Below are positions 49,223 through 57,745 of a stretch of 64,000 nt of DNA, piece by piece. How positions within the stretch are numbered: position 1 is the stretch's first letter; each line of letters begins with the position of its first letter. Where the stretch lies: NCBI GenBank assembly GCA_947601655.1, contig CANQGG010000003.1, positions 18,857-82,856 of the forward strand, given 5' to 3'. Source of the stretch: an uncultured Akkermansia sp. (GTDB taxonomy: Bacteria > Verrucomicrobiota > Verrucomicrobiia > Verrucomicrobiales > Akkermansiaceae). The position numbers and the translations under genes are program-made. The notes beneath the pieces were generated by a model. That model was given only the letters and a program-made list of their open reading frames with translations, did not search any database and had not been told where the DNA came from.

Positions 49223-49238
49223 ATAGCGGCAAAAAAAA

Positions 49239-49267
49239 TCGACAACAGTTTGCGTATGCGGTAGAAT
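49239..49267 (+). promoter_or_regulatory. Promoter of the small ankyrin membrane protein gene
   Basis: TCGACA (49239-49244), 17-nt spacer, TAGAAT (49262-49267), 7 nt before the ATG at 49275. The earlier ATG used by the ORF track overlaps the -10 box. Confidence 0.6.
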
Positions 49268-49274
49268 GGAGAGG

Positions 49275-50084
49275 ATGATGAAATGGCTCGTTCATATTTT
49301 CTTTCTGCTCGCCGTGATTGCACTGGTGGCTCTGCGTAGTGTGGGGGGAGAAGCTATTGCAAACAAGGCGGATTTGTGGATTTTTGTGGTGTGTATCACC
49401 GTGACGGTTGTGGATGCGGCGTTGGCGATTGCTGCGTCATTCACACAACGTCCCGTTCTGGATAAAACAGTGTGGGCTTGTACATTTTTCGTGTTGGGGT
49501 GTGCCCTCTGGGCAGTGCGAATGTTCCCCCCCGACGGAGAAGAAGACATGTACAACAAAATTCGACAGCAGGAAAACAATCCTTACGTGCAGGATGAAGA
49601 GGGGGAAACTCTCTTTACGCGGGCGGCAGCTCTCGGAAAGGACAAGGAATTGCGGCGCATGATTCAGCAGCAGGCCCCGACAATGAATCAGCTCATCGAG
49701 GCAGGTTATCGCGCGGCAGAGGGCAATCACGTCGCTGTCCTGGAGGAACTGGCGCGCGTGGGGCTGAGTGCTTCCGCCGCCCGGGACGGAACGCCTCTTC
49801 TGCATGCTGCTGCTCAATATGGAAGATGCGACGCCATACGATGGCTCATCATGCGAGGTGCTGCCGCGAATGGGCGAGACGCCGATGGAAGCACTGCTCT
49901 CATCCAGGCGGCGCAGAGCGGAAGCGTTGCAGCGGTGCGTTTACTTCTGGAATTAGGGGCGGATACCAAGTTGCGCGACGCGACAGGCCTGCGCGCAGAA
50001 GATTACGCTCGCGACAGAGAAATGTACAACCTGCTTGCTCCCCCCGCCAATCCTGACGCCGCTCCGTCTCAGCAATCTTTCTGA
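49275..50084 (+). CDS. Membrane protein with C-terminal ankyrin repeats
   Basis: A 269-aa protein starting MMKWLVHIFFLLAVIALVAL. Three membrane segments lie in the first 95 residues (also LWIFVVCITVTVVDAALAIA and VWACTFFVLGCALWAVRMF), followed by a soluble domain with ankyrin repeats such as DGTPLLHAAAQYGRCDAIRW and DGSTALIQAAQSGSVAAVRL. It is unrelated in detail to the two giant ankyrin proteins and has no poly-C tract. The convergent arsR gene ends 10 bp away. Function unknown; ankyrin repeats suggest a binding partner on one face of the membrane. Confidence 0.75.
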   Translation: MMKWLVHIFFLLAVIALVALRSVGGEAIANKADLWIFVVCITVTVVDAALAIAASFTQRPVLDKTVWACTFFVLGCALWAVRMFPPDGEEDMYNKIRQQENNPYVQDEEGETLFTRAAALGKDKELRRMIQQQAPTMNQLIEAGYRAAEGNHVAVLEELARVGLSASAARDGTPLLHAAAQYGRCDAIRWLIMRGAAANGRDADGSTALIQAAQSGSVAAVRLLLELGADTKLRDATGLRAEDYARDREMYNLLAPPANPDAAPSQQSF

Positions 50085-50094
50085 GAATCAGACC

Positions 50095-50409
50095 TCATTC
50101 TTCCGTGTGCTCAAGTCCGAGCTCAAGAATTTTCTGCACGTGATCGTCTGCCAGGGTGTAATAGATATTCTTTCCCATGCGGCGAGTACGAACCAAATGA
50201 CTCTGCCTCAATATTTTAAGTTGATGCGAAACAGCGGGAGCTGTCATGCTGAGTTGCTCGGCAAGATGGGTGACGCACAACTCGCCCTGGTGCAGCGCCC
50301 ATAGGACTTTCAAGCGCGAGCTATCGCCGAACACCTTGTAAAAGTCTGCGAGATCGCAGATCTTTTCTTCCGGAAGCATTTCCTTTGTGATCTTGCAGCA
50401 GTCAGCCAT
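50095..50409 (-). CDS. ArsR/SmtB-family metal-sensing repressor
   Basis: A 104-aa winged-helix protein (ELCVTHLAEQLSMTAPAVSH is the recognition-helix region). The C-terminal helix holds DDHVQKILELGLEHTEE, which fits the D-x-H-x10-H-x2-E metal site (alpha-5 site) of Zn/Co sensors such as SmtB and CzrA. The N-terminus has a Cys-Cys pair (ADCCK). In the alpha-3 position the sequence is ELCVTH, lacking the full CxC of CadC. It therefore most likely senses Zn(II). No metal transporter is adjacent, so it acts on its own promoter or on distant genes. Confidence 0.85.
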   Translation of the reverse strand: MADCCKITKEMLPEEKICDLADFYKVFGDSSRLKVLWALHQGELCVTHLAEQLSMTAPAVSHQLKILRQSHLVRTRRMGKNIYYTLADDHVQKILELGLEHTEE

Positions 50410-50418
50410 AAGTGTAGT

Positions 50419-50461
50419 GAGTATACTCTTCTCTCATACTCCGGTGGCGCTTAAATGTCAA
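50419..50461 (-). promoter_or_regulatory. arsR/smtB-type promoter with palindromic operator candidate
   Basis: Minus strand TTGACA (50456-50461), 17-nt spacer, TATGAG (50433-50438). The perfect palindrome GAGTATACTC (50419-50428) lies downstream near the expected start of transcription, a plausible autoregulatory operator. Confidence 0.5.
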
Positions 50462-50556
50462 GGTAAATCCGGACAGATTCCTCCGTAATCACCATCCGTG
50501 TCAAGGGAAGAGGAAGAGCGCCGATTTCATCCGCGCCGTACGTACTCGAAAGCTCC

Positions 50557-50585
50557 TTGACTACGCACGGGCGACGACCTACAAT
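50557..50585 (+). promoter_or_regulatory. htpG promoter
   Basis: TTGACT (50557-50562), 17-nt spacer, TACAAT (50580-50585). It gives a leader of about 22 nt before the ATG at 50614. The bases look like a standard vegetative promoter; no heat-shock element was recognised. Confidence 0.65.
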
Positions 50586-50613
50586 GGGCGCAGGAACGAA
50601 TTTGATCAAAACT

Positions 50614-52446
50614 ATGGAAAAACAACCATTTCAGACGGAAGTAAGACAACTGCTCGATATTGTCATCCATGCGTTTTACAGCGATCGCGAGGTTTTTGTA
50701 CGTGAGTTGATTTCCAACGCATCAGACGCTTCCGAGAAGCTGCGACTCAAGCAACTGACCGGGGCGGCAATCCACCAGCCTGAACGCGAACTGCGTCTGA
50801 GCATCACGACTGACGAAGAAAAGCACACGTTGACGATCGCCGACGCCGGCATCGGCATGACCCGCGAGGAGGTCGTGGAGTTCCTCGGCACAATTGCCCA
50901 CTCCGGCACAAAGAAATTCCTCGAAATGGTCAAGGAGACGCAGGGTGACACGCAGAATCTCATCGGGCAGTTCGGTGTTGGGTTCTACAGCGTGTTCATG
51001 GCGGCAGAGGAAGTGGAAGTAACCACTAGGTCCTGGGAACCGGATGCCAAACCGGTGCGCTGGATAAGCAATGGTGAAGAGGGCTATTCGCTGGATGAGG
51101 CGCCGGAGGATACGCCGCGCGGCACGAGCATCCTCATCCATCTCAAGACGGATGCGCACGACTTCGCCAAACCGAACCGCCTGCGCTACATTGTCGAAAA
51201 ATACAGCAACTTCATCGGTTTCCCCATCGACTTCAATGGCGAGCACCTCAACACCGTGCAGGCTATCTGGATGAAGAGTAAAAAAGACGTGAGCGAAGAG
51301 GATTACGAAGCCTTCTACAAATTCATTGCCCACACGGATTCCGCTCCTCTCACCCACATGCACTTCAACGCAGATGCTCCCATCGTGCTGAACTCCGTGC
51401 TTTTCGCGCCGTCGGATAACCCGGAGAGCATGGGCTTCGGACGCTGCGAGCCGAATGTGTCTCTATACTGCCACAAGGTGCTCATCGACAGCAAACCGGA
51501 AAACCTGTTACCGGAGTGGCTGCGCTTCCTCTCCGGCGTGGTGGATAGCGAAGATCTGCCGCTGAACATTTCCCGCGAGATGCTGCAGGACAACTCCCTC
51601 CTGCGCCGCATCGCCGGCACCATCACCAAACGCTTCATCAAGCACTTGGAAGATCTTGCGAAGGATCATGCTGACAAGTACGAAATCTTCTGGAGGCAAT
51701 TCAGCCGATTCATCAAGGAGGGCATCGTCACATCCTGGGAACATAAGGATGCCCTTGGCAAACTGCTCCGATTTGAATCCACCTTCACCGAGCCCGGCAA
51801 AATGACGTCCTTTGCAGATTACATCAGCCGTATGAAGGAGAATCAGAAGGACATTTACGTGCTCTTCGGAGAATCCCGCGCCCAGTTGGAGAGTTCTCCC
51901 TACCTCGATCCTCTGAAGGCTCGCGGTTTCGAGGTCATCTTCCTGACCGACGGCGGAGATCAATTCGTAGTGGACAGTCTGATGAAGGTAGAGGAGAAGG
52001 AAATCAAATCCATCTCTCGCGCCAACTTGGATCTGCCCCCACTTGAGGCTCAGCCTGACGCCCCGGGGTTGGATGAAGCGCAGACGAAAAAACTCACCGA
52101 ATGGTTGGCAGATATTTACAAGGACAAACTCGGCAAGATCAGCGTCGGTGACCGTGTGACCACTGCCCCGGCCGTAGCTCTGCAAGATGAGCATGACCTC
52201 TCCCCGGATGTGAAAGCCTACCTGAAGGCAATGGGGCAGACTGTGCCGGAAACGCACCCGCTCGTGGAGTTCAACCCCCACCATCCGCTCGTGCTCAAGC
52301 TGGCGGAGCTGCAAGAAAAGGATGAAGATCTCTCCAGACTTCTGGCGGATCAGATCATTGATACGGCCCTGTTGCGCGCCGGATTCCTAGATGACCCATC
52401 CAGACTCGCCCGCACCACGGAAGCGCTTGTAGAAAAGCTCATGTAA
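50614..52446 (+). CDS. htpG: HtpG, bacterial Hsp90 chaperone
   Basis: The 610-aa protein starts MEKQPFQTEVRQLLDIVIHA and has the GHKL ATP site (ELISNASDASEKLRLKQL, IADAGIGMTREE, GTIAHSGTKKF, IGQFGVGFYSVFMAAEEV), then the middle domain (YLDPLKARGFEVIFLTD, LNISREMLQDN) and a C-terminal dimerisation domain. Length is normal. The ORF track start includes the promoter and 19 extra codons that do not belong. obg follows after 12 nt, so the two are probably co-transcribed. Confidence 0.96.
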   Translation: MEKQPFQTEVRQLLDIVIHAFYSDREVFVRELISNASDASEKLRLKQLTGAAIHQPERELRLSITTDEEKHTLTIADAGIGMTREEVVEFLGTIAHSGTKKFLEMVKETQGDTQNLIGQFGVGFYSVFMAAEEVEVTTRSWEPDAKPVRWISNGEEGYSLDEAPEDTPRGTSILIHLKTDAHDFAKPNRLRYIVEKYSNFIGFPIDFNGEHLNTVQAIWMKSKKDVSEEDYEAFYKFIAHTDSAPLTHMHFNADAPIVLNSVLFAPSDNPESMGFGRCEPNVSLYCHKVLIDSKPENLLPEWLRFLSGVVDSEDLPLNISREMLQDNSLLRRIAGTITKRFIKHLEDLAKDHADKYEIFWRQFSRFIKEGIVTSWEHKDALGKLLRFESTFTEPGKMTSFADYISRMKENQKDIYVLFGESRAQLESSPYLDPLKARGFEVIFLTDGGDQFVVDSLMKVEEKEIKSISRANLDLPPLEAQPDAPGLDEAQTKKLTEWLADIYKDKLGKISVGDRVTTAPAVALQDEHDLSPDVKAYLKAMGQTVPETHPLVEFNPHHPLVLKLAELQEKDEDLSRLLADQIIDTALLRAGFLDDPSRLARTTEALVEKLM

Positions 52447-52458
52447 TCATCGCGGCGC

Positions 52459-53499
52459 ATGTTGATAGACAGCATACGACTCTATGCCCAGGCGGGAAAG
52501 GGCGGGGATGGTCTTGCCAGCTTCCGACGGGAGAAATTTGTTCCCCGTGGCGGTCCGGATGGCGGCGACGGCGGCGACGGCGGCGATGTGGTGCTGGAAG
52601 TGAGTCAGGGGGTGCATGATTTGAGAAGCTTTTTCTATGATCCCAAGCTGATAGCGGGAAAAGGAATGCCCGGAATGCATGCGCTCAAACATGGCAAATC
52701 CGGCAAGAGCGTCATTGGCAAAGTGCCTCCAGGTACGGTAGTTTTTCGCACCCAGGCGACGTCTATGCAGGAGGCGGCATGGCTGGAGAAGGAGGGAGAA
52801 GGTTTGCAGCTCGAACAGGTGGCAGACCTCACCGGAGCGGGCGACCGCTTTGTGCTCTGCCGCGGCGGAAAAGGGGGCAGAGGCAACTGGCACTTCCGTT
52901 CTGCAACTGACCAGGCTCCCACCACTTTTGAGCCCGGCACTGAGGCTGAGGCGGGTGTTTTTGTGCTGGAACTCCGCAGTATCGCAGATGCGGGACTGGT
53001 GGGCTACCCGAATGCCGGAAAGAGCTCATTGCTGAGGGCTCTTTCCCGCGCGAAGCCAAAGGTGGCAGCCTATCCGTTCACCACGTTGCAGCCTGTTGTG
53101 GGTGTGGTGGAATGTGCTGATCTTTCACGTTTCGTGATGGCAGACATTCCCGGCATCATCGAGGGAGCGGCCGACAACCGTGGTCTGGGTCACGAATTCC
53201 TGCGTCACATCATGCGTTGTCGTGTTCTGCTTTTTGTGGTGGATATGACCGGTCTGGAGCATGATCCCGTGGAGGCGATTCAGACCCTGCGACGCGAGGT
53301 CAAACTGTACTCTGAAGAGCTTGCCTCGCGTCCCTGGCTCATCCTCGCCAATAAAATGGATGTCCCTGAATCACAGGAAAATCTTAATGTTCTGCGCACC
53401 CGCTTCCCACGCATTGAGATTCTCCCCATCTCAGCCCTGCAAAAGACAGGCCTGGATACGTTGAAGGATAAGATTCGTGGCTTACTCGTTCGCAGCTGA
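52459..53499 (+). CDS. obg: Obg (CgtA), GTPase in large-subunit assembly
   Basis: A 346-aa protein with the glycine-rich Obg fold (YAQAGKGGDGLASFRREK, GGDGGDGGDVVLEVSQG), followed by the G domain: P-loop GYPNAGKSSLLRAL, DIPGIIEGAADNRGLGHEFL and ANKMD. It supports 50S maturation and links growth to nutrients. It has no long C-terminal extension. It begins 12 nt after htpG. Confidence 0.96.
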   Translation: MLIDSIRLYAQAGKGGDGLASFRREKFVPRGGPDGGDGGDGGDVVLEVSQGVHDLRSFFYDPKLIAGKGMPGMHALKHGKSGKSVIGKVPPGTVVFRTQATSMQEAAWLEKEGEGLQLEQVADLTGAGDRFVLCRGGKGGRGNWHFRSATDQAPTTFEPGTEAEAGVFVLELRSIADAGLVGYPNAGKSSLLRALSRAKPKVAAYPFTTLQPVVGVVECADLSRFVMADIPGIIEGAADNRGLGHEFLRHIMRCRVLLFVVDMTGLEHDPVEAIQTLRREVKLYSEELASRPWLILANKMDVPESQENLNVLRTRFPRIEILPISALQKTGLDTLKDKIRGLLVRS

Positions 53500-53542
53500 T
53501 TGATAAATTCGCTTCCGGGGAGTTCGGAGTAGAGGACGAAAG

Positions 53543-53800
53543 AATGCCTCCTCCATGGCAAACGCATTTGAGAAAAGTGAAGCAACAGAGAAAATGCTCT
53601 TGTTGACTGGTATCATTGTTGATACGCATTAAAAATCAGGGTAACAAGGGGACATCATGATGAGAGCTCTCAGGAAGTCTCCGCATACGTTCATGATTCG
53701 AAAAAACTGCGCAAAGCGCACATTATCAATACATGGTACATCGTCCATGGTACATGGTACATGAGCAAACGCATTTCCAATGCGTTTGCCCTAATGCCTC
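53543..53800. repeat. Intergenic mosaic repeat element G with probable target duplication
   Basis: The element proper is 53557-53792 (GGCAAACGCATTTG to AATGCGTTTGCCCT). AATGCCTC lies directly after the right end (53793-53800) and again at 53543-53550, separated from the left end by 6 nt, as expected for a target duplication with slight end decay. Interior: a unique AT-richer stretch, then AAAAAACTGCGCAAAGCGCA, CATTATCAATACATGGTACA and an extra inner copy of the terminal repeat pair (GCAAACGCATTTCCAATGCG). Confidence 0.8.
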
Positions 53801-53811
53801 ATCCTCCGTAC

Positions 53812-53840
53812 TTGCGGCAGGCAGACGGTCGTGATAGAAT
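53812..53840 (+). promoter_or_regulatory. psd promoter, leaderless configuration
   Basis: TTGCGG (53812-53817), 17-nt spacer, TAGAAT (53835-53840), 8 nt before the ATG at 53849. Confidence 0.6.
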
Positions 53841-53848
53841 AGGCTCAC

Positions 53849-54751
53849 ATGAAAAACACGCAACCCGTCAAATTTTGGAACCGCTACACCGGACGGGAGG
53901 AGGAAGAAAAAATTCTCGGTGAGAAAGCCCTGCGCTGGGTATATGGTTCTGCCTCAGGTCGGTTGGCTCTGCACCTGCTCATCAAGCGCGCCGTTTTCTC
54001 GCGTCTGCTTGGACGGATGAAGGATTCCCATCGCAGTGCGAGAGAGATTCCACCTTTTATTCGCGACTACAACATTGACGTGCGCGAACTCGAAAAAGCT
54101 CCGGAGGAATATGCCAGTTTCAATGAATTTTTTACACGCAAACTCAAACCGGAAGCTCGTCCTCTCTGCGCGGAACCTTCCCTGGCATTTCCGGCGGATG
54201 CGCGCCACCGCGCCTGGCAGGATGCCTCTGCAATCGATGGTGTGTATGTGAAGGGGCAGAGTTTTGATCTTCCTGCGTTGTTGGGGGATGAGGAGCTTGC
54301 GAGACGCTATGCGCACGGAGGCGTTCTGCTCTCGAGGCTGTGCCCGGTGGATTACCACCGCTATCACTTCCCCACTGCCGGGATAGCGGAGGAAGCACGG
54401 CGCATTCCGGGCGCGCTCGCAAGCGTTGCCCCGTACTCCCTGCGAAGACGGTTGGCATGGCTGTGGTGCAACAAGCGAGAGCTCACGCTCCTGCGTAACA
54501 CTTGCGTGGGAACTGTTCTCATTCTCGTCATCGGCGCTACGGGCGTGGGCGCCATTTGCCAAACCTACACACCCGGCGCGCACGTAGAAAAGGGTGAAGA
54601 ACAGGGGTTCTTTGCCTTCGGCGGTTCTACCGTCATGACCTTCTTCGAACCTGGACGCGTGAACTTCGCCGCCGACTTGCTGGAGCAAACAGCCCGTGGC
54701 ATCGAGCTCTACGCGCACCAGGGAGATTTTCTTGGCGGACAATCGTCCTGA
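53849..54751 (+). CDS. psd: Phosphatidylserine decarboxylase
   Basis: It makes phosphatidylethanolamine. The 300-aa precursor shows YASFNEFFTRKLKPEARPL, FPADARHRAW, LCPVDYHRYHFPTAGIAEEA, and VGATGVGAICQ-type strands, then the self-cleavage site in FGGSTVMTFFEPGRV (Gly-Ser, giving the pyruvoyl group). A stretch from about residue 185 to 235 carries the membrane-facing part. Pss is not in the window. The 5' side is element G; the promoter lies between them. Confidence 0.94.
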   Translation: MKNTQPVKFWNRYTGREEEEKILGEKALRWVYGSASGRLALHLLIKRAVFSRLLGRMKDSHRSAREIPPFIRDYNIDVRELEKAPEEYASFNEFFTRKLKPEARPLCAEPSLAFPADARHRAWQDASAIDGVYVKGQSFDLPALLGDEELARRYAHGGVLLSRLCPVDYHRYHFPTAGIAEEARRIPGALASVAPYSLRRRLAWLWCNKRELTLLRNTCVGTVLILVIGATGVGAICQTYTPGAHVEKGEEQGFFAFGGSTVMTFFEPGRVNFAADLLEQTARGIELYAHQGDFLGGQSS

Positions 54752-54812
54752 TACGCGCTCCCCAGGAGTTCAAGGCTCACTTTCGCTCCGCATGAAACGG
54801 AGAAATTAGCGC

Positions 54813-54840
54813 TTGACAGGAGGAAGTCGTATGGTACAAT
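54813..54840 (+). promoter_or_regulatory. rpmE2 promoter and short leader
   Basis: TTGACA (54813-54818), 16-nt spacer, TACAAT (54835-54840). The 33-nt or so leader contains a CTGCG/CGCAG hairpin before the ATG at 54880. Confidence 0.65.
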
Positions 54841-54879
54841 GCCTCCCGCGCGCTGCGACGGAAACGCAGTCTACCCACT

Positions 54880-55152
54880 ATGAAAGCAAATCTCCATCCC
54901 GATTATCATCCTGTTGTGTTCGTGGATATTACCACGGGGCAACGTTTCATCACCAGCTCCACAGCCAAGTCTGCAAAAACAGAAGTTATCGACGGCGTGG
55001 AGCATTACGTCATCTCCTGCGGTATCACATCCGACTCGCACCCCTTCTTCACCGGTAAGAATCAGTTTGTAGACACGGAGGGACGTATTGACAAGTTCCA
55101 GAAGCGCTTTGGAGCTGTGCGTCGCGCAAAGAAGAGCGCCGCCCAGGGTTAA
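54880..55152 (+). CDS. rpmE2: 50S ribosomal protein L31, type B (zinc-independent)
   Basis: A 90-aa protein starting MKANLHPDYHPVVFVDITTG with FFTGKNQFVDTEGRIDKFQK. It lacks the CxxC zinc residues of type A L31, so it is the zinc-free form, which in many bacteria replaces type A when zinc is scarce. Here it may be the only copy, as it has a strong constitutive-looking promoter and no Zur box that I can see. The putative zinc sensor gene is 4.5 kb away. Confidence 0.93.
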   Translation: MKANLHPDYHPVVFVDITTGQRFITSSTAKSAKTEVIDGVEHYVISCGITSDSHPFFTGKNQFVDTEGRIDKFQKRFGAVRRAKKSAAQG

Positions 55153-55180
55153 GGGAAAAAAACAATTTTATTCACAAAAT

Positions 55181-55215
55181 GCCCGGATCGCTTATCTCCG
55201 CGGTCCGGGCTTTCT
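55181..55215. terminator. Intrinsic terminator between rpmE2 and the M3 peptidase
   Basis: GCCCGGATCGC pairs with GCGGTCCGGGC (11 bp with one G-U) around TTATCTCC, followed by TTTCT. It sits between two convergent genes. Confidence 0.75.
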
Positions 55216-55239
55216 ATTACGCGAAGATCGCCGGGGCGC

Positions 55240-57453
55240 TCACTTCATGAGCCCCTGCTTCTGGAGGAGGGCATCCGGGTTGGGATCGCGCCCCATGAAG
55301 TTGCGATAGAGTTCCGCAGCCGGTTTGCTGTCGCCCCTGGAAAGAATCTCCTTGCGATACGCAGCACCGACGGAGGGATTTAGGATGCCTTTTTTTAGGA
55401 AGAACGTATAAACATCTGCAGCGAGGACTTCGGCCCATTTATAGGAGTAGTAGGCTCCAGCGTAACCACCTGATATGCAGTGTGTAAGTGTACGCATTAT
55501 GGAGGGTGGTTGGACGGTCATCGGGGTACGCCATGGAGCAAGGATTTGTAAGGAGGCAGAATCGATGTTTTGATCGATGCAATTTTTTGCATAATTCATG
55601 TGCATTTCGAGGTCGAGTTTGGCGATGCAGAGCTGTCCCATATTGTCATGGGCGGGGAAGAAGAAGCGCACGTTCTGCATCTTGCGGACGTAGTCGTCCG
55701 GGATAGGCTGGCCGGTCTTGTAGTGGACTGCGTAAGTCGCCATACCTTCCGGTTCCCAGGTCCAGTTTTCGTTCATCTGGCTGGGAAGCTCCACGAAGTC
55801 CCAGGCTACGTTTGTGCCGGAGTGGGCGCGCAGCTCCGTATCGCTGAGCATGACGTGCATCATGTGCCCGAACTCATGGAAGATGGTCTCCACGTCGCGG
55901 TGGGAGAAGAGGGCGGGGGCATCTTTCCCCGGGGCGCTCAAATTGCCGGCGAGGAGGGCAAGATGCGGGGAATGCGGCTTGCCATCATGCGCCGGCGTGC
56001 CGTAATGAATCGGCTGCACCCACGCGCCGCCGCGTTTTGTGGAGCGCGGGAAGATATCCAGATAAAACGAACCCAGGTGAGCCCCTGTCTTGTTGTCACG
56101 CACCTCGAAGAGGCGCACCTCCGGGTGCCACACTTCGACGGAATTTGCCGGACGCTCGCCGGGATTCTGCCCCGCAACATACGTGGCACGCTCGGTGACG
56201 GAGATGTCGTACAGGCGCGTATAGATGCTCAGCATCCCCCGGATGACATGCTCCGCTTCCTGGTAGGGACGCAGGAGCTCCGTATCGAAGGCAAACTTCT
56301 CCTTTTGCAGTTTGCGCAGGTAGTAGGCGCTGTCCCAGGGGTTGATCTTTGTCTGCACAGGCTGTCCCTTGTCCCTGGCGATAAATTCCAGGAGCTCTTG
56401 CGCCTCAGCGTCATACGGCGCCTTCACCTTGCGCATCATATCGTCCACAAAGCTCATGGCCTTGTCCCCACTGCCCACCATGCGGTGCGCCAGCACGAGG
56501 TCCGGATAATTCTTAAAGCCGAGCAAATTGGCGAGTTCCTGACGCAGCTCCATCACGCGAGTCACGATGGCGGCGTTGTCATACGGGGCGTCTTTACCGA
56601 CGGAGGAAAGGGCTTCCCAGCAACGCTTACGAGTGGCCTCCACATCGCAATGGTAGATCACCTGGTACACGCTTGGCTCCTGCAGGGTGATGAGCCAGCG
56701 CGGCTCCTTCTCTGAGCCAAATCCCTTCTGTTGAGCGGCGGAAGCAGCGCGGCTCATCCAATCCTCGCTCATTCCGGCCAGTTGTCCGGGATCGTCCACC
56801 ACCCATTGCCAGGCATTGGTTGCGTCGAGCACATTTTTGTCGAACTCGTGGGCCAGCGAGGAGAGCTCACTGACGATTTCTGCGTAGCGCGCCTTCTTGT
56901 CCTCAGGCAGATCCGCCCCACTATCACGGAAACTATCGACGACCTGCTGCACATAACGCTGCTTCTCCGGGGAGAGATTCTTCACCCATGGCGCGGCGGC
57001 GGCGGACTTGATCACCTTCCAGAGCTCGGCATCGGCGGTGATGGAGGTGGAGAAACGGCTCAACTCCGGGATAAGCTCCTCCTGGGCAGCGCGCAACCCT
57101 TCGCTATCCATTACGCTCGAAAGCACGTGCATCTGCCCTTCGGCCTCATCCATTTCTTCCGCCAGATTTTCAAAGACTCCGAATACGTTATCGTACGTAG
57201 CCTCCTCCGGACGGATGGCGCGCAGCTTTTCGAGGCGCTTACGGGCAATTTCGATACCGGCGCGGATGCGCTCCTTGCAGACCTGCGGGGTGAGAGAGCC
57301 CCATGCGGGATAAAGTTCCTGCTCGGAACAGGAGGCATCCGCGCGGCAATCCTGTCCCCCGGAGGCGGACGGCGAAGCGCTCTGCGCAACCTCCTGCGCA
57401 CACAACGTCCACGAAAAAAACAACAACCCCAGACAAATTACTCGTATCATCAA
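55240..57453 (-). CDS. Exported M3-family oligopeptidase (PrlC/Dcp-like)
   Basis: A 737-aa zinc peptidase with the M3 active site HRDVETIFHEFGHMMHVMLS and the downstream Glu in the helix WDFVELPSQMNEN. Other family blocks are VLAHRMVGSGDKAMSFVDDM and GSFYLDIFPRSTKRGGAWVQ. Unlike E. coli OpdA (PrlC), it has a clear signal peptide, MMIRVICLGLLFFSWTLCAQ, so it should act in the periplasm or outside. It would degrade short peptides. The mature part starts with a Cys/Ser-rich linker. It is the last minus-strand gene of the serS run but about 55 nt from the preceding one. Confidence 0.9.
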   Translation of the reverse strand: MMIRVICLGLLFFSWTLCAQEVAQSASPSASGGQDCRADASCSEQELYPAWGSLTPQVCKERIRAGIEIARKRLEKLRAIRPEEATYDNVFGVFENLAEEMDEAEGQMHVLSSVMDSEGLRAAQEELIPELSRFSTSITADAELWKVIKSAAAAPWVKNLSPEKQRYVQQVVDSFRDSGADLPEDKKARYAEIVSELSSLAHEFDKNVLDATNAWQWVVDDPGQLAGMSEDWMSRAASAAQQKGFGSEKEPRWLITLQEPSVYQVIYHCDVEATRKRCWEALSSVGKDAPYDNAAIVTRVMELRQELANLLGFKNYPDLVLAHRMVGSGDKAMSFVDDMMRKVKAPYDAEAQELLEFIARDKGQPVQTKINPWDSAYYLRKLQKEKFAFDTELLRPYQEAEHVIRGMLSIYTRLYDISVTERATYVAGQNPGERPANSVEVWHPEVRLFEVRDNKTGAHLGSFYLDIFPRSTKRGGAWVQPIHYGTPAHDGKPHSPHLALLAGNLSAPGKDAPALFSHRDVETIFHEFGHMMHVMLSDTELRAHSGTNVAWDFVELPSQMNENWTWEPEGMATYAVHYKTGQPIPDDYVRKMQNVRFFFPAHDNMGQLCIAKLDLEMHMNYAKNCIDQNIDSASLQILAPWRTPMTVQPPSIMRTLTHCISGGYAGAYYSYKWAEVLAADVYTFFLKKGILNPSVGAAYRKEILSRGDSKPAAELYRNFMGRDPNPDALLQKQGLMK

Positions 57454-57509
57454 GAAGAGTACGTCGGCGACGTCTCTATTCTTTCAGAAAAAAACTCCTC
57501 AAAAGGGCA

Positions 57510-57737
57510 TTATTTGTTGAGAGCGGAGCAATGCGGGCAACGGGCAGGACCGCGCTCAAACGGACGCAGGAAGCGATATCCGCAGATGCGACAAATCGAA
57601 TGGGTGCGTTTACGGCGCAACCGTCTGATTTTGGAGGAGATCTGCACCGGGATCATCACACATCCCGTGGCGGCGATTCCTCCCACCAGGATGAAGAGGA
57701 AAAGCTGCTGAAGAGAGATTTCGATCGGGAAGTTCAT
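57510..57737 (-). CDS. Small membrane protein with a C-terminal zinc ribbon
   Basis: Starting at the ATG at 57737 the protein has 75 aa: one membrane helix (LQQLFLFILVGGIAATGCVM), a basic linker (SKIRRLRRKRTHS) and a CxxC...CxxC ribbon (CRICGYRFLRPFERGPARCP HC). The gap to the upstream stop is 8 nt, so it belongs to the exbB/exbD-type operon. Function unknown. Confidence 0.65.
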   Translation of the reverse strand: MNFPIEISLQQLFLFILVGGIAATGCVMIPVQISSKIRRLRRKRTHSICRICGYRFLRPFERGPARCPHCSALNK

Positions 57738-57745
57738 GGCGTACA

